A stretch of DNA of 64,000 nt from Natrinema pellirubrum DSM 15624 (GTDB lineage: Archaea; Halobacteriota; Halobacteria; Halobacteriales; Natrialbaceae): the NCBI RefSeq assembly GCF_000230735.2, contig NC_019962.1, forward strand, positions 1,488,001-1,552,000. The letters are read 5' to 3'. Shown one piece after another: positions 50,982 through 59,822 of the stretch (positions are counted from its first letter, which is position 1; every line of letters begins with the position of its first letter). Made by a program: the position numbers and the translations under genes. The notes beneath the pieces are model-generated. The model was given only the letters and a program-made list of their open reading frames with translations. It made no database searches and had not been told where the DNA came from.

Positions 50982-53189
50982 ATGACGAAAGACCTCGAGC
51001 GAGACCTCGGACTGGCCTCGGTAATGGCCATCAGTATCGGAGCGATGATCGGCAGCGGCATCTTCATCCTGCCCGCGTTAGCGATCAAAATCGCCGGACC
51101 CGGCGTCGTGATCGCGTACCTGCTCGCTGGGCTGTTGGTCGTTCCCGCTGCCCTGAGCAAGTCCGAGATGGCGACGGCGATGCCCGAGGCCGGCGGCACC
51201 TACATCTACATCGAACGGGGGATGGGACCGCTTCTCGGGACCGTTGCCGGCGTCGGCACGTGGTTCTCGCTGGCGTTCAAGGGCGCGCTGGCGCTGGTCG
51301 GTGGCGTCCCCTATCTCGTCTTACTCCTCGATTTGCCGGTCAAACCCGTCGCGTTGACGCTGGCGGTCGTTCTCATCGCGGTCAACGTCTTCGGGGCGAA
51401 ACAGACCGGACAACTGCAGGTCGTGATCGTCGTCGTCATGCTCGCCGCCCTGGCCTGGTTCGTCGGCGGGGGCGTGACGACGGTCGATCCCGGCCAGTTC
51501 GACGACTCGCTCAGCGATGGCATCAGCGGTCTACTGGCCGCGACCGGCCTGGTCTTCGTCTCCTACGCCGGCGTCACCAAGGTCGCGAGCGTCGCCGAGG
51601 AGATCGAGGATCCCGGACGGAACATCCCGCTGGGCATCCTCGGCTCCCTGACGTTCACGACGGTCCTCTACGTCCTCATCGTCGCGGTGATGGTCGGCGT
51701 CTCCCCGCTCGAGGACCTGGCGGACTCGGCGACCCCGATGGCGGTCGCCGCGGGAGAATCGCTCGCGGGTCCGGGCGTCGTCGCCGTCGTCCTCGCGGCG
51801 ATCCTCGCGCTGATCAGCACCGCCAACGCCGGCATCCTCTCCTCGTCGCGGTACCCCTTCGCGATGAGTCGCGACGACCTCGCGCCGCCGCGATTCGCGA
51901 CCGTCAGCGATCGGTTCGGGACACCGATCACCGCGATCACGCTGACCGGCGGCGTCATGCTCGCCCTGATCGCGTTCGTCCCCATCCTCGAGATCGCCAA
52001 GCTCGCGAGCGCGTTCCAGATCCTCGTGTTCGTCCTGATCAACGTCGCCGTGATCGCCTTCCGGTACGCCGATCCCGACGAGTACGAGCCGACGTTCGAG
52101 TCGCCGCTGTATCCGACCATCCAGCTGTTCGGGGTCGTAAGCGGCCTCGTCTTGCTGACGCAGATGGGAACCGTCGCCCTCGTGGGCGCGGCCGTCATCA
52201 CCGCCGGCAGCGTCGGCTGGTACTGGTTCTATGCCCGCCCACGGATCGATCGGTCCGGCATCGCCGTCGATACCGTCCGACAGAGTACTGGCCGCTCGGC
52301 CGTCGACCGGACCGAGGACGTCCTCGAGTCGGGGTCGGACGATGTCCTCGTGGCGCTCACCGAGGGGACTGGGCAGGACCGCGAACGACAGCTGATCCGC
52401 ATCGCCGCCGACGTCGCTCGCGAGCGGGGCGGCGGCGTCACGGTCGTGCAGTTCGACGAGGTACCCGACCAGATCTCGCTGGGCTATGCCTCGGCGACGC
52501 AGTCGCCGGCCGACCTGCAGTTCGAGGAACAGACGGACCAGCTCTCGGCGGAGTTCGACGTGCCGATCACCTGTGGCGAGATCGTCAGCCACGACACGAA
52601 ACACGCGATCGTTAATTTCGCGGCCCACGAGGAGGCCGACGTCCTCCTCATGGAGCGCCAGCCCGGCGGGCTCCGGCACCAACTGCTCGGGAGCCCGGTC
52701 GAGTGGATCCTCGAACACGCGCCGTGTGACGTCGTCCTCGTCGAGGACCGGGATTTCGACGCCGTCTCCGAGGTAACGGTCCTGACCGACCGGAGCCCGT
52801 TCGACGCCTCGAAGGTCAGGATCGCCGACGCGCTCGCAGGTGAGTTCGACGCGACGGTACGGCTCGTCTACGCGGTCGAGTCGTCGGCCTCGTCGGATCT
52901 CAAGCGGACCGTCGAGGAGTATCAGACCGAACTGAGCGATCTGTGTTCCGCACCGGTGGCGACCGAACTCGTCGAGACCGACGGCTCCGTCTCGGAACTG
53001 ATCGACGTCGCGCGCGGCGCCGAGTTCCTCGTCGTCGGCCGGTCGAGCGGCCGACTACGGCCGATCGTCGGGAACGACCTCGCGGATCGGCTCATCGATG
53101 CGACCGACTCGCCCGCCCTCGGCGTCCACGCACACGAGTCCCGCCGGCCCGGATTGGTCGGCCGGATCGTCGAGCGGTTCGTCTTCTAA
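50982..53189 (+). CDS. APC-family amino acid permease with two C-terminal USP domains
   Basis: The product is 735 aa. Residues 1-425 are a 12-TM APC transporter (ISIGAMIGSGIFILPALA, the G-x-G-I-F motif of TM1; FVSYAGVTKVASVAEEIEDPGR). Two USP-type domains follow (about 450-600 and 605-720), of which the second keeps a glycine-rich nucleotide-like loop VVGRSSGRLRPIVGNDLADRL. Fusions of APC transporters with USP domains are common in haloarchaea, where the domains are thought to sense nucleotides. The ATG at 50982 is the first in-frame start. Substrate not inferable. Confidence 0.93.
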   Translation: MTKDLERDLGLASVMAISIGAMIGSGIFILPALAIKIAGPGVVIAYLLAGLLVVPAALSKSEMATAMPEAGGTYIYIERGMGPLLGTVAGVGTWFSLAFKGALALVGGVPYLVLLLDLPVKPVALTLAVVLIAVNVFGAKQTGQLQVVIVVVMLAALAWFVGGGVTTVDPGQFDDSLSDGISGLLAATGLVFVSYAGVTKVASVAEEIEDPGRNIPLGILGSLTFTTVLYVLIVAVMVGVSPLEDLADSATPMAVAAGESLAGPGVVAVVLAAILALISTANAGILSSSRYPFAMSRDDLAPPRFATVSDRFGTPITAITLTGGVMLALIAFVPILEIAKLASAFQILVFVLINVAVIAFRYADPDEYEPTFESPLYPTIQLFGVVSGLVLLTQMGTVALVGAAVITAGSVGWYWFYARPRIDRSGIAVDTVRQSTGRSAVDRTEDVLESGSDDVLVALTEGTGQDRERQLIRIAADVARERGGGVTVVQFDEVPDQISLGYASATQSPADLQFEEQTDQLSAEFDVPITCGEIVSHDTKHAIVNFAAHEEADVLLMERQPGGLRHQLLGSPVEWILEHAPCDVVLVEDRDFDAVSEVTVLTDRSPFDASKVRIADALAGEFDATVRLVYAVESSASSDLKRTVEEYQTELSDLCSAPVATELVETDGSVSELIDVARGAEFLVVGRSSGRLRPIVGNDLADRLIDATDSPALGVHAHESRRPGLVGRIVERFVF

Positions 53190-53219
53190 GACGTACCGTT
53201 TTCCGCGGCGTTGGCCGGC

Positions 53220-53603
53220 TCAGGCGATCTGTTCTTCGTACTCGTCGGCGGTCAGCAGCGCCTCGAGGTCGTCGGGATCGTCGGGTTCGATCTCGAGCAT
53301 CCAGCCCTCGCCGAACGGGTCCTCGTTGACGAGTTCGGGGGCGTCGAAGAGGTCGTCGTTGATCGCGACGACCTCGCCGCCGACCGGCGCGTAGAGATCG
53401 GAGACGGCCTTGATCGATTCGACGACGCCGAACTCCGCCTTCTGGTCGAGGTCGTCGCCCTCGTCGGGGAGTTCGACGAAGACCACGTCGCCGAGTTCGT
53501 CCTGTGCGAAGTCCGAGATGCCCACGCGGACGACGCCGTCGGTCTCGAGCGCCCACTCGTGTGATTCCAGATACCGTCTGTCGTCGGGAACGTCGAAGCT
53601 CAT
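53220..53603 (-). CDS. gcvH: Glycine cleavage system H protein
   Basis: The product is 127 aa. Lipoyl-carrier domain with the lipoylated lysine in VESIKAVSD (Lys65), preceded by [10 protein letters not shown], and followed by the acidic tail ADEYEEQIA. It shuttles the methylamine intermediate between the P, T and L proteins. Its start overlaps the gcvT stop by 4 bp (ATGA), so it is translationally coupled. gcvP genes are not in the window. Confidence 0.96.
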   Translation of the reverse strand: MSFDVPDDRRYLESHEWALETDGVVRVGISDFAQDELGDVVFVELPDEGDDLDQKAEFGVVESIKAVSDLYAPVGGEVVAINDDLFDAPELVNEDPFGEGWMLEIEPDDPDDLEALLTADEYEEQIA

Positions 53604-54697
53604 ACTGTATCGATGAAGGGTGTGGTTTCAACTCTTGCTTTTTTCGACTGGCCACGGACGACCACCTGTAGCGTCGTCCCCGGCTCGGCGTACTCGACCG
53701 GGACGTACCCCAGTCCGATCGGCTGCTCCACCGTTGGGCTCATCGTGCCGCTGGTGACGGTGCCGATGACCCGCCCCTCGGAGTTCGTGATGTCGTAGCC
53801 GTGCCGGGGGACGCCGCGATCGATCAACTGGAAGCCGACCAGTCGCTCTTCGACGCCCCGCTCGTGGATCTCAGCTAAGGCGTCCCGACCGACGAACTCG
53901 GTCTCGAGCGCGACGGTGAAGCCGATGCCGGCCTCGTAGGGGGTCCGGGGGTCGTCGTCGTGATGGAAGTCCTGTCCGGCCAACAGCAGACCAGCCTCGA
54001 TGCGGAGCGTGTCGCGAGCGCCCAGTCCGCAGGGCTGGCAGTCGAAGGCGGTCCAGATCTCCTCGGCGGCCGCCCAGGGGACGATCAGTTCGACGCCGTC
54101 CTCGCCGGTGTAGCCCGTCCGGGCCGTCCAGCAGTCGACGCCCTCGATCGTCGCGTATCGGGCCTCGAAGCGCGCGAGATCGGCGACCGACTCCTCGGTC
54201 ACGCCGTCGACTAACTCGACAGCCTCGGGTCCCTGAACCGCGAACATCGCGTACTCGTCGGTCCGGTTGTCGACGGTCGCCTCGAGGTCCCACTCGTTAC
54301 GGTAGTCGATCCAGCGCTGGTGGGTGGCCTCGTCGGTACCGGCGTTGGGGACGAACAGATAGGTCGGCTCCTCGGCTTCGTCCGGTAGCCGGTAGACGAC
54401 GGTGTCGTCGATGATGATCCCGTCCTCGTCGGTGATCGTCGCGTACTGGGAGTCGCCGACCGCGAGCCGCGAGACGTCGTTCGACGTCAGCCGTTGCATC
54501 AGCTCGGTCGCGTCCGGGCCGGTGACGTGCAGTTGGCCCATGTGTGAGACGTCGAAGATCCCGACGCCCTCCCGGACGGCCGCGTGTTCGGTCCGGATCG
54601 ACTCGAACTCGACCGGCATGTCCCAGCCGCCAAACTCCGTGAACTTCGCCCCGTACTCGTCGTGTAACCCACGTAACGGCGGCGTCTGAAGCGGCAT
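53600..54697 (-). CDS. gcvT: Glycine cleavage system T protein (aminomethyltransferase)
   Basis: The product is 365 aa from ATG 54697 (a GTG two codons upstream is also possible). GcvT/DMGDH-type three-domain protein: [10 protein letters not shown] near 20-30, [13 protein letters not shown], and the folate-binding region with [13 protein letters not shown], followed by C-terminal [18 protein letters not shown]. It transfers the one-carbon unit to tetrahydrofolate. Divergent from the aldehyde dehydrogenase gene over a shared 200-bp promoter region. Confidence 0.96.
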   Translation of the reverse strand: MPLQTPPLRGLHDEYGAKFTEFGGWDMPVEFESIRTEHAAVREGVGIFDVSHMGQLHVTGPDATELMQRLTSNDVSRLAVGDSQYATITDEDGIIIDDTVVYRLPDEAEEPTYLFVPNAGTDEATHQRWIDYRNEWDLEATVDNRTDEYAMFAVQGPEAVELVDGVTEESVADLARFEARYATIEGVDCWTARTGYTGEDGVELIVPWAAAEEIWTAFDCQPCGLGARDTLRIEAGLLLAGQDFHHDDDPRTPYEAGIGFTVALETEFVGRDALAEIHERGVEERLVGFQLIDRGVPRHGYDITNSEGRVIGTVTSGTMSPTVEQPIGLGYVPVEYAEPGTTLQVVVRGQSKKARVETTPFIDTV

Positions 54698-54820
54698 ATT
54701 CACACCGTCATCCGCGGAGTAGTAATGTCTTTTCGTCGACCGAACACGGGGGCGATCGCCCGCGGCGCGAGGAGACGCATGACGCCGGCCCGGCGTCGAA
54801 ACCGACCCCGGTCCGGACGG

Positions 54821-54838
54821 GTAACCGATTCAGGTTAC
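54821..54838. promoter_or_regulatory. Inverted repeat in the gcvT/aldehyde dehydrogenase divergent region
   Basis: GTAACC-GATTCA-GGTTAC has perfect 6-bp arms. It lies between two divergent genes, about 125 bp upstream of the gcvT ATG and 70 bp upstream of the other start, so it could be an operator shared by both. It does not resemble a glycine riboswitch, which would be longer and transcribed. Confidence 0.45.
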
Positions 54839-54906
54839 AACGATACGAGCTACTGTCTCCGGTTGCCGAAAACATATGTTCGGAAATAACGTATCCGAGG
54901 TACAGT

Positions 54907-56388
54907 ATGAGTGCGCCGACACTCGAGCCGCAGGCCGATTGGAACCAGCTGTATATCGACGGCGAGTGGCGCGACGCCACCGGCGGCGAGACGATCCCCG
55001 TGGAGAACCCGGCGAAACAGGAAGTGTTTACGGAGGTACCGGCGGGGACCGAAGCGGACGTCGACGCCGCCTACGAGGCGGCCGAGGCGGCCCAGTCCGA
55101 CTGGGCGGCGACCCCTCGAGCGGAGCGCAACGAGATCGTCCAGAACCTGCTGGACGAACTCAACGCGCGCTTCGAGGAGGTCGCTGGCCTGCTCGCGACC
55201 GAAGCCGGCACCCCGGGCTATCGCGCTATGGGCGAGTTCGCCACTGCGACCGGCGACGTCGAGATGGCCCTGGAGTTAGAGCCGCCGGAGGAGGAGGTCC
55301 GCCCCTCCCCGTCGGTCGACGACAAGGACAACCACATCGTCTACGAGCCGGTCGGCGTCGTCGGCGTCATCTCGCCGTGGAACTTCCCGCTGCATCTCTC
55401 CCTGCGGGCTGTTGCGCCCGCGATCGCGCTGGGCAACACCGTCGTCCTGAAGCCGGCAACGGACACGCCGATCACCGGCGGGCTGCTCATCGCGAAACTC
55501 TGCGAGGCCGCGGGCGTCCCCGACGGCGTCGTCAACGTCGTCACCGGCCGCGGCTCGGAGATCGGCGACCGAATCGCCAACCACCCGACGCCGCGAGTCG
55601 TCTCCTTTACCGGCTCGACGTCCGTCGGTAAGGGCGTCGCCGAGCAGGCCGGCAAGAACCTCGCGCTGCCGGCGCTCGAACTCGGCGGGAACGCCCCCTT
55701 CATCGTCACCGACGACGTCGACCTCGAGCGGGCCGCCCGCGCCGGTGCCTTCGGATCCTTCTTCCATCAGGGGCAGGTCTGTATCTCGATCAACCGCCAT
55801 CTGGTCCACGAGTCGGTCTACGACGAGTACGTCGACCTGCTGGTCGACCACGCCGAGTCGCTCGTCATCGGCGACCCTTCCGAGAACGAGGACGTCACCT
55901 TCGGCCCGGTGCAAAACGAGACCCAGCGCGACGACTTAGTCGAGTTCATCGAGGGCTCGCTCGAGGATGGCGCGACCCTCGAGACCGGCGGCGAGGCAGA
56001 CGGGCTGTTCGTCGAGCCGACGGTGCTGTCGGACTGCACCAACGACATGCCGACGGCCTGTAACGAACACTTCGGGCCGGTCGCGCCGGTCATCCCGTTC
56101 TCGGACGACGACGAGGCCATCGAACTGGCGAACGACACCGAGTACGGCCTCTCGGCGTCGGTCTTCTGCGAGGACGCCGAGCGGGCTCGCGACCTCGCCG
56201 ACCGCGTCGAAGCGGGCATGGTCCACATCAACGACCAGCCGATCAACGAGGACCACAACGCGCCCTTCGGCGGCGTCAAGCAATCCGGCCTCGGGCGCTA
56301 CCACGGCGAGTGGATCACGCAGGAACTCACCGAACCCAAGTGGATCTCGGTACAGGGCGAGGAGCGCGATTACTTCGTCTTCGAGTAG
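54907..56388 (+). CDS. Aldehyde dehydrogenase family protein
   Basis: The product is 493 aa, NAD(P)-dependent. GVVGVISPWNFPLHLSLRA (cofactor-binding, with N of the oxyanion site), the GSTSVGKGV Rossmann turn, catalytic base Glu in LELGGNAPF (about 258) and nucleophile Cys in QGQVCISINR (about 293) are all in place. ATG at 54907; TATA-like AACATATG is about 35 bp upstream. Substrate could be an aliphatic or aromatic aldehyde; nothing adjacent decides it. Confidence 0.94.
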   Translation: MSAPTLEPQADWNQLYIDGEWRDATGGETIPVENPAKQEVFTEVPAGTEADVDAAYEAAEAAQSDWAATPRAERNEIVQNLLDELNARFEEVAGLLATEAGTPGYRAMGEFATATGDVEMALELEPPEEEVRPSPSVDDKDNHIVYEPVGVVGVISPWNFPLHLSLRAVAPAIALGNTVVLKPATDTPITGGLLIAKLCEAAGVPDGVVNVVTGRGSEIGDRIANHPTPRVVSFTGSTSVGKGVAEQAGKNLALPALELGGNAPFIVTDDVDLERAARAGAFGSFFHQGQVCISINRHLVHESVYDEYVDLLVDHAESLVIGDPSENEDVTFGPVQNETQRDDLVEFIEGSLEDGATLETGGEADGLFVEPTVLSDCTNDMPTACNEHFGPVAPVIPFSDDDEAIELANDTEYGLSASVFCEDAERARDLADRVEAGMVHINDQPINEDHNAPFGGVKQSGLGRYHGEWITQELTEPKWISVQGEERDYFVFE

Positions 56389-56514
56389 TTACTCGTCCGA
56401 GGTCGAGCCGCCTTTCGAATTGGCGACGATCTTTGCTGACACTCGTCCGTCGTCATTTTCCTCGACGCCGTCCGGTTTTTCCTCCCCAGAACGGTCCGAG
56501 TCGGAATCGCTCAT
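56389..56514 (-). CDS. Small acidic ORF (41 codons) downstream of the interrupted membrane gene
   Basis: A frame of 41 residues beginning SDSDSDRSGEEKPDG and ending GGSTSDE, acidic and with one lysine-rich short strand (RVSAKIVANSKGG). Its ATG is 6 bp after the stop of the upstream gene on the same strand, the spacing of a coupled operon partner; it also abuts the end of the aldehyde dehydrogenase gene. Short, so coding status is uncertain, but haloarchaeal composition and position support it. Function unknown. Confidence 0.5.
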   Translation of the reverse strand: MSDSDSDRSGEEKPDGVEENDDGRVSAKIVANSKGGSTSDE

Positions 56515-57009
56515 GAATAGCTAGTCACGCTCGAGTACCAAGTAATGTTCGCCGTGGATATAGAACACGACGATGCCGACACACGCTGTGAAAACAATTC
56601 CGACTAAAAGTTCTATTGAACCCGGTAGTTGACCGAGAAAATAATACCCAGAGAGCGATAGATACCCGATTCCGAGAAAGAGACACTCGAGCGTGTATCG
56701 GAACCGTCTCGAGTTCGCTCGTATAACGTCTCGATTGTTCTCAACCATCGATGAATAAGCGTTGAGTGCGTATTCCTCGTAGTTTGGAGATTGGATCGTC
56801 CCGTCTGCTACATCGTATCCGAACTCCTTCGCAAGCCCATACTCGATTTCGCTTGAAAGGTACGTGATTATTCCCAAACAGATACAGAACAGTAGCGAAG
56901 TAACTCCGATTACGAAGGCAATTTCTGCGGACAATGGGACGTCGGTAAATGCTAATTCGTCCGAACGTGGAATCAACGAGACGGCGGTAAAAACGAGGCC
57001 GATGAGGAC

Positions 57010-57705
57010 GGCGCTGTTTCGTTAAGCGTGAAAAGTGAGGCGGCATGATTTTGTGGTGTCCATGCCAAAAATCGACCGCCTCAGCGGGTGTAGCGACTGG
57101 ATCGATTTGAGTTTTGTGGAGCGAGAGCGGACACCACAACAGCTGATGGAACTCGGTATTCGACTTCATCTTGCTGGTCTCTCGCTTTCGAATACCGTTC
57201 GAGAGTTAGAGAAATTTGGTGTCGAACGCAGTCGGAAGGCAGTCCACGATTGGGTTCACAAGTGCGATCTACAGCCGGTAGATAACGCAAAGCCGAATCA
57301 CGTCGCGCTCGACGAGACGGTGATTCAACTTGATGAACATCGATATTGGCTGTACACTGCGGTCGATCCAGAAACAAACAAGATACTCCATATTCGGCTG
57401 TATTCGACGACTACGACCGCATTGACAGAACGGTTCCTGCACGAACTCACTGAGAAACATGACCTCGACGATGCCGTGTTTCTCGTCGATGGAGCAAAAC
57501 ATCTCCAGACTGCACTCCGCCGATCTGGGCTTCGATTTCGATACGAAAAACATGGAAATCGGAACGCTGCTGAACGTGTCTTTCGTGATATAAAACGCCG
57601 TACCTCTTCGTTCTCAAATTGTTTTAGTCACGCAAAACCGTCAACCGCAGAATCGTGGCTCCAAGCCTTCGCCGTTTGGCACAATGCTACAAACTAAACA
57701 CGACC
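57010..57705 (+). mobile_element. IS6-type insertion sequence, copy 2 (696 bp)
   Basis: By eye identical over its whole length to the copy at 29574-30269 and in the same orientation. Its 8-bp target duplication is ATGAGGAC at 57002-57009 and 57706-57713, different from that of copy 1, which shows an independent insertion. It splits a small membrane-protein gene. Terminal repeats as in copy 1. Confidence 0.93.
57062..57697 (+). CDS. IS6 family transposase (copy 2)
   Basis: The product is 211 aa with the same translation as copy 1 (DDE residues Asp84, Asp143, Glu171 intact). The identity of both copies points to recent transposition or gene conversion. Confidence 0.94.
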   Translation: MPKIDRLSGCSDWIDLSFVERERTPQQLMELGIRLHLAGLSLSNTVRELEKFGVERSRKAVHDWVHKCDLQPVDNAKPNHVALDETVIQLDEHRYWLYTAVDPETNKILHIRLYSTTTTALTERFLHELTEKHDLDDAVFLVDGAKHLQTALRRSGLRFRYEKHGNRNAAERVFRDIKRRTSSFSNCFSHAKPSTAESWLQAFAVWHNATN

Positions 57706-57929
57706 ATGAGGACGGTCGTATACTGGACTATCTTCTGGGCCTTCGAATCGATTTGGTCGAGAAGGTTAATTTGGTGATCGATCGTTCGTTCGTATCGGTC
57801 AATTGCATCTCCGCGTTCATCGCCCGCCATTCCCTTTCATCACTGTAGATACCAACTGTTAATAAATTCTCTTTTAGTATCAAAGAAGTGGGTTCAACCG
57901 GTTGTGCTACTGCTTCGAGTCGGCTATTG

Positions 57930-59561
57930 CTATCGACCCCGTTCTTCCACCTGCAGCGTGTACGCCCCGCTGCCGCTATTTGCGTGGACCTGCAGCCCGA
58001 ACGACTCGTCGCCCTCGAGATCGAGCGTGAGCGACGGGCTCGTGCCCGAGCCCGCGGCCGCTTCGTCGTGGCTCCATCTGGTGGGGCTACTGCCGTCGGT
58101 AGTCACGTAGAGGTCGAAATCGCCCCTCGAGGGGCCCTCGAGCGCGATCGTGATCGAGCAGGGGTCGTCGGTGCGAAGCGAGTAGCCGTACCGTTTGCTC
58201 TCCCCCCACCAGCCGCTGCCGTCGAGGGAGCCGCTCGCGCTCGCGGTAACCGTCTCGTCGCCGCAGTCGCCGGTGTCGGATTCGGACTCGTCCTCGTTGC
58301 CACCGTCGCCGTCGTCCCCGAAGGGGTCCGTTTCGACGGCGGCGGCCGCGTCGACCCGACCGTACCCCTGCTGGTCGTCCGCGAGGCCGACATCGACGGC
58401 CGTCTCGCGGAGATGATCGCGGAGTTGTGATCGCGAGAGGTCGGGATGGGCCGACAGCGCGAGGCCGGCGACGCCGGCGACGACTGGGGTCGCCATCGAC
58501 GTGCCGGACATCCGGCCGTAGTCGCCACCGGTCGTACTCGAGACGATGCGGCTGCCCGGGGCGGCCAGTTCGATTTCGGGGCCGGTGTTGGAGAAAGAGG
58601 CGATCGAGTCGTCGCTGTCGACGGCCGAGACGGCGACGACGCTGTCCTCGGCGGCCGGCGAGTAGACCCGGTCGCTGCCGTCGTTGCCGGCGGCAGCGAC
58701 GAGCAGGACGCCCCGGTCGGCCGCGTACTCACAGGCCGCAGTCAGGGTTCGGTAGGAGCCGTCGACGCCCAGCGAGAGGGTGACGACGTCCGCGTCGGCG
58801 TCGGCGGCCCACTGGATCGCGTCCGCGATATCCGACAGCGAGCCGACGCCGTCCGCGTCGAGTGCCCGGAGCGACAGGAGAGAGCAGTCGCTGATCCCCG
58901 CGTGGCCGGTGCCGTCGTCGGTCCCGCCGGCGGCGATGCCACCGACGTGGGTACCGTGGTCCCCGCCGCTGCTGGGGTAGGGATCGCCGTCGCCGTTCAG
59001 GAAGTCCCGGCCGATCCGCTCGTCCATGGTGCCCTCGAGCGCCGGGTGGTCGTACTGGATCCCCTGATCGACGACCGCGATGACGACGTCTTCGCTTCCG
59101 CGAGTCGTCTCCCAGGCCCGCTCGCAGCCGATCAGTTCGGGGGCATACTGGTAGCCGTAGTAAGGGTCGTTGGGCTCGAGCAGCGACTGAAGCGTCACGT
59201 TGGGTTCGGCGTACTCGACCGCCGGCGAGGCAGTGACCGCGTCGATGAACTGCTCGCGGGCACGGTCGGGGGCCGTAGACGGGAACTCGACGACGGCGTA
59301 GCGGATCGTCTCGTTGGTATGGACCACCTCGGCGTCGCCGGGGATGGCGCTTCGTGCCTCGGCGGCGACGTCGTCGGCACCCGCCGAGATGCCGAGGACG
59401 ATCTCGTCCGTCCGCGGTCCGGGATCGCGACCCGGCGTCGCGCTCGTGACGGTACTCGAGCCAAGCAGGCCGGCGAGCCCGATCGCGCCGGTGCCGGACA
59501 GGATCGACCGGCGGTCGTAGGTCGGCTCTGCGGTGTCGTCCGGGGGACCGTTCGGTGTCAT
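57930..59561 (-). CDS. Tat-exported subtilisin-like serine protease (S8)
   Basis: The product is 543 aa. The Tat signal TYDRRSILSGTGAIGLAGL (about 14-32) is followed by a propeptide of about 85 residues, then the S8 domain with catalytic Asp165 (VVDQGIQYDHP), His202 (GDHGTHVGG), oxyanion Asn293 (AAAGND) and Ser355 (MSGTSMATP). An acidic linker and a C-terminal PPC-like beta domain (WWGESKRYGYSL, GDFDLYV) end it. A halolysin-like extracellular protease, paralogous to the next gene. ATG 59561 fits the Tat motif; earlier starts add non-family residues. Confidence 0.93.
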   Translation of the reverse strand: MTPNGPPDDTAEPTYDRRSILSGTGAIGLAGLLGSSTVTSATPGRDPGPRTDEIVLGISAGADDVAAEARSAIPGDAEVVHTNETIRYAVVEFPSTAPDRAREQFIDAVTASPAVEYAEPNVTLQSLLEPNDPYYGYQYAPELIGCERAWETTRGSEDVVIAVVDQGIQYDHPALEGTMDERIGRDFLNGDGDPYPSSGGDHGTHVGGIAAGGTDDGTGHAGISDCSLLSLRALDADGVGSLSDIADAIQWAADADADVVTLSLGVDGSYRTLTAACEYAADRGVLLVAAAGNDGSDRVYSPAAEDSVVAVSAVDSDDSIASFSNTGPEIELAAPGSRIVSSTTGGDYGRMSGTSMATPVVAGVAGLALSAHPDLSRSQLRDHLRETAVDVGLADDQQGYGRVDAAAAVETDPFGDDGDGGNEDESESDTGDCGDETVTASASGSLDGSGWWGESKRYGYSLRTDDPCSITIALEGPSRGDFDLYVTTDGSSPTRWSHDEAAAGSGTSPSLTLDLEGDESFGLQVHANSGSGAYTLQVEERGR

Positions 59562-59822
59562 GGGACGACAGTCATCACTCCCTGAAATTAGTAAACTCTT
59601 ATCGAACTTCGTCTGATTTATTCTCGAAATAACCGTGGCTATAATGATTGGATGAAATAACATCTGCTAATAGTGAGCGAATATATGAAGTCGGTCGGTT
59701 ACGGGAACCGACCGGCACGCGAGAAACGCCGTCGCGGTTTCGACGGACCCCGACCGGTCAGCGGCCGGTCTCGATCGGTGACGTCGAACGGCGTTCTGAT
59801 CTCGGTTCCGACCTGAGCGGAT

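Larger units (their letters stand above)
56521..57830 (-). pseudogene. Membrane-protein gene interrupted by IS6 copy 2
   Basis: Original gene reads from ATG 57830 to a stop at 56521. Removing the IS (57010-57705) and one 8-bp target copy joins the two parts in frame to 202 codons. The restored product begins with a polar helix ending DQIDSKAQKIVQYTT, then two hydrophobic helices and, after SSEIEYGLAKEFGYDVAD and a helical loop, two more near the C-terminus, ending FYIHGEHYLVLERD. The D-x-K-A start followed by paired TM helices resembles the PycTM/SLATT-type small membrane effectors; that is only a resemblance. Codon use is less GC-rich than in the neighbours. A separate IPRSDELAF-containing frame of 151 codons remains open (56521-56976). 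Confidence 0.85.

Noticed and set aside
50912-52615. 567-codon frame overlapping the permease
   Set aside because: Another frame of the same DNA as the APC gene, Arg-rich with no recognisable domain; starts from an ATG in the permease leader.
54698-54906. Glycine riboswitch upstream of gcvT
   Set aside because: No conserved glycine-aptamer features could be recognised; only a short inverted repeat is present, and it is far from a transcribed leader.
29574-57705. Composite transposon formed by the two IS6 copies
   Set aside because: The outer flanks differ (TAGCTCGA left, ATGAGGAC right) and each copy has its own matching duplication, so the copies inserted independently and did not carry the 27-kb segment in together.
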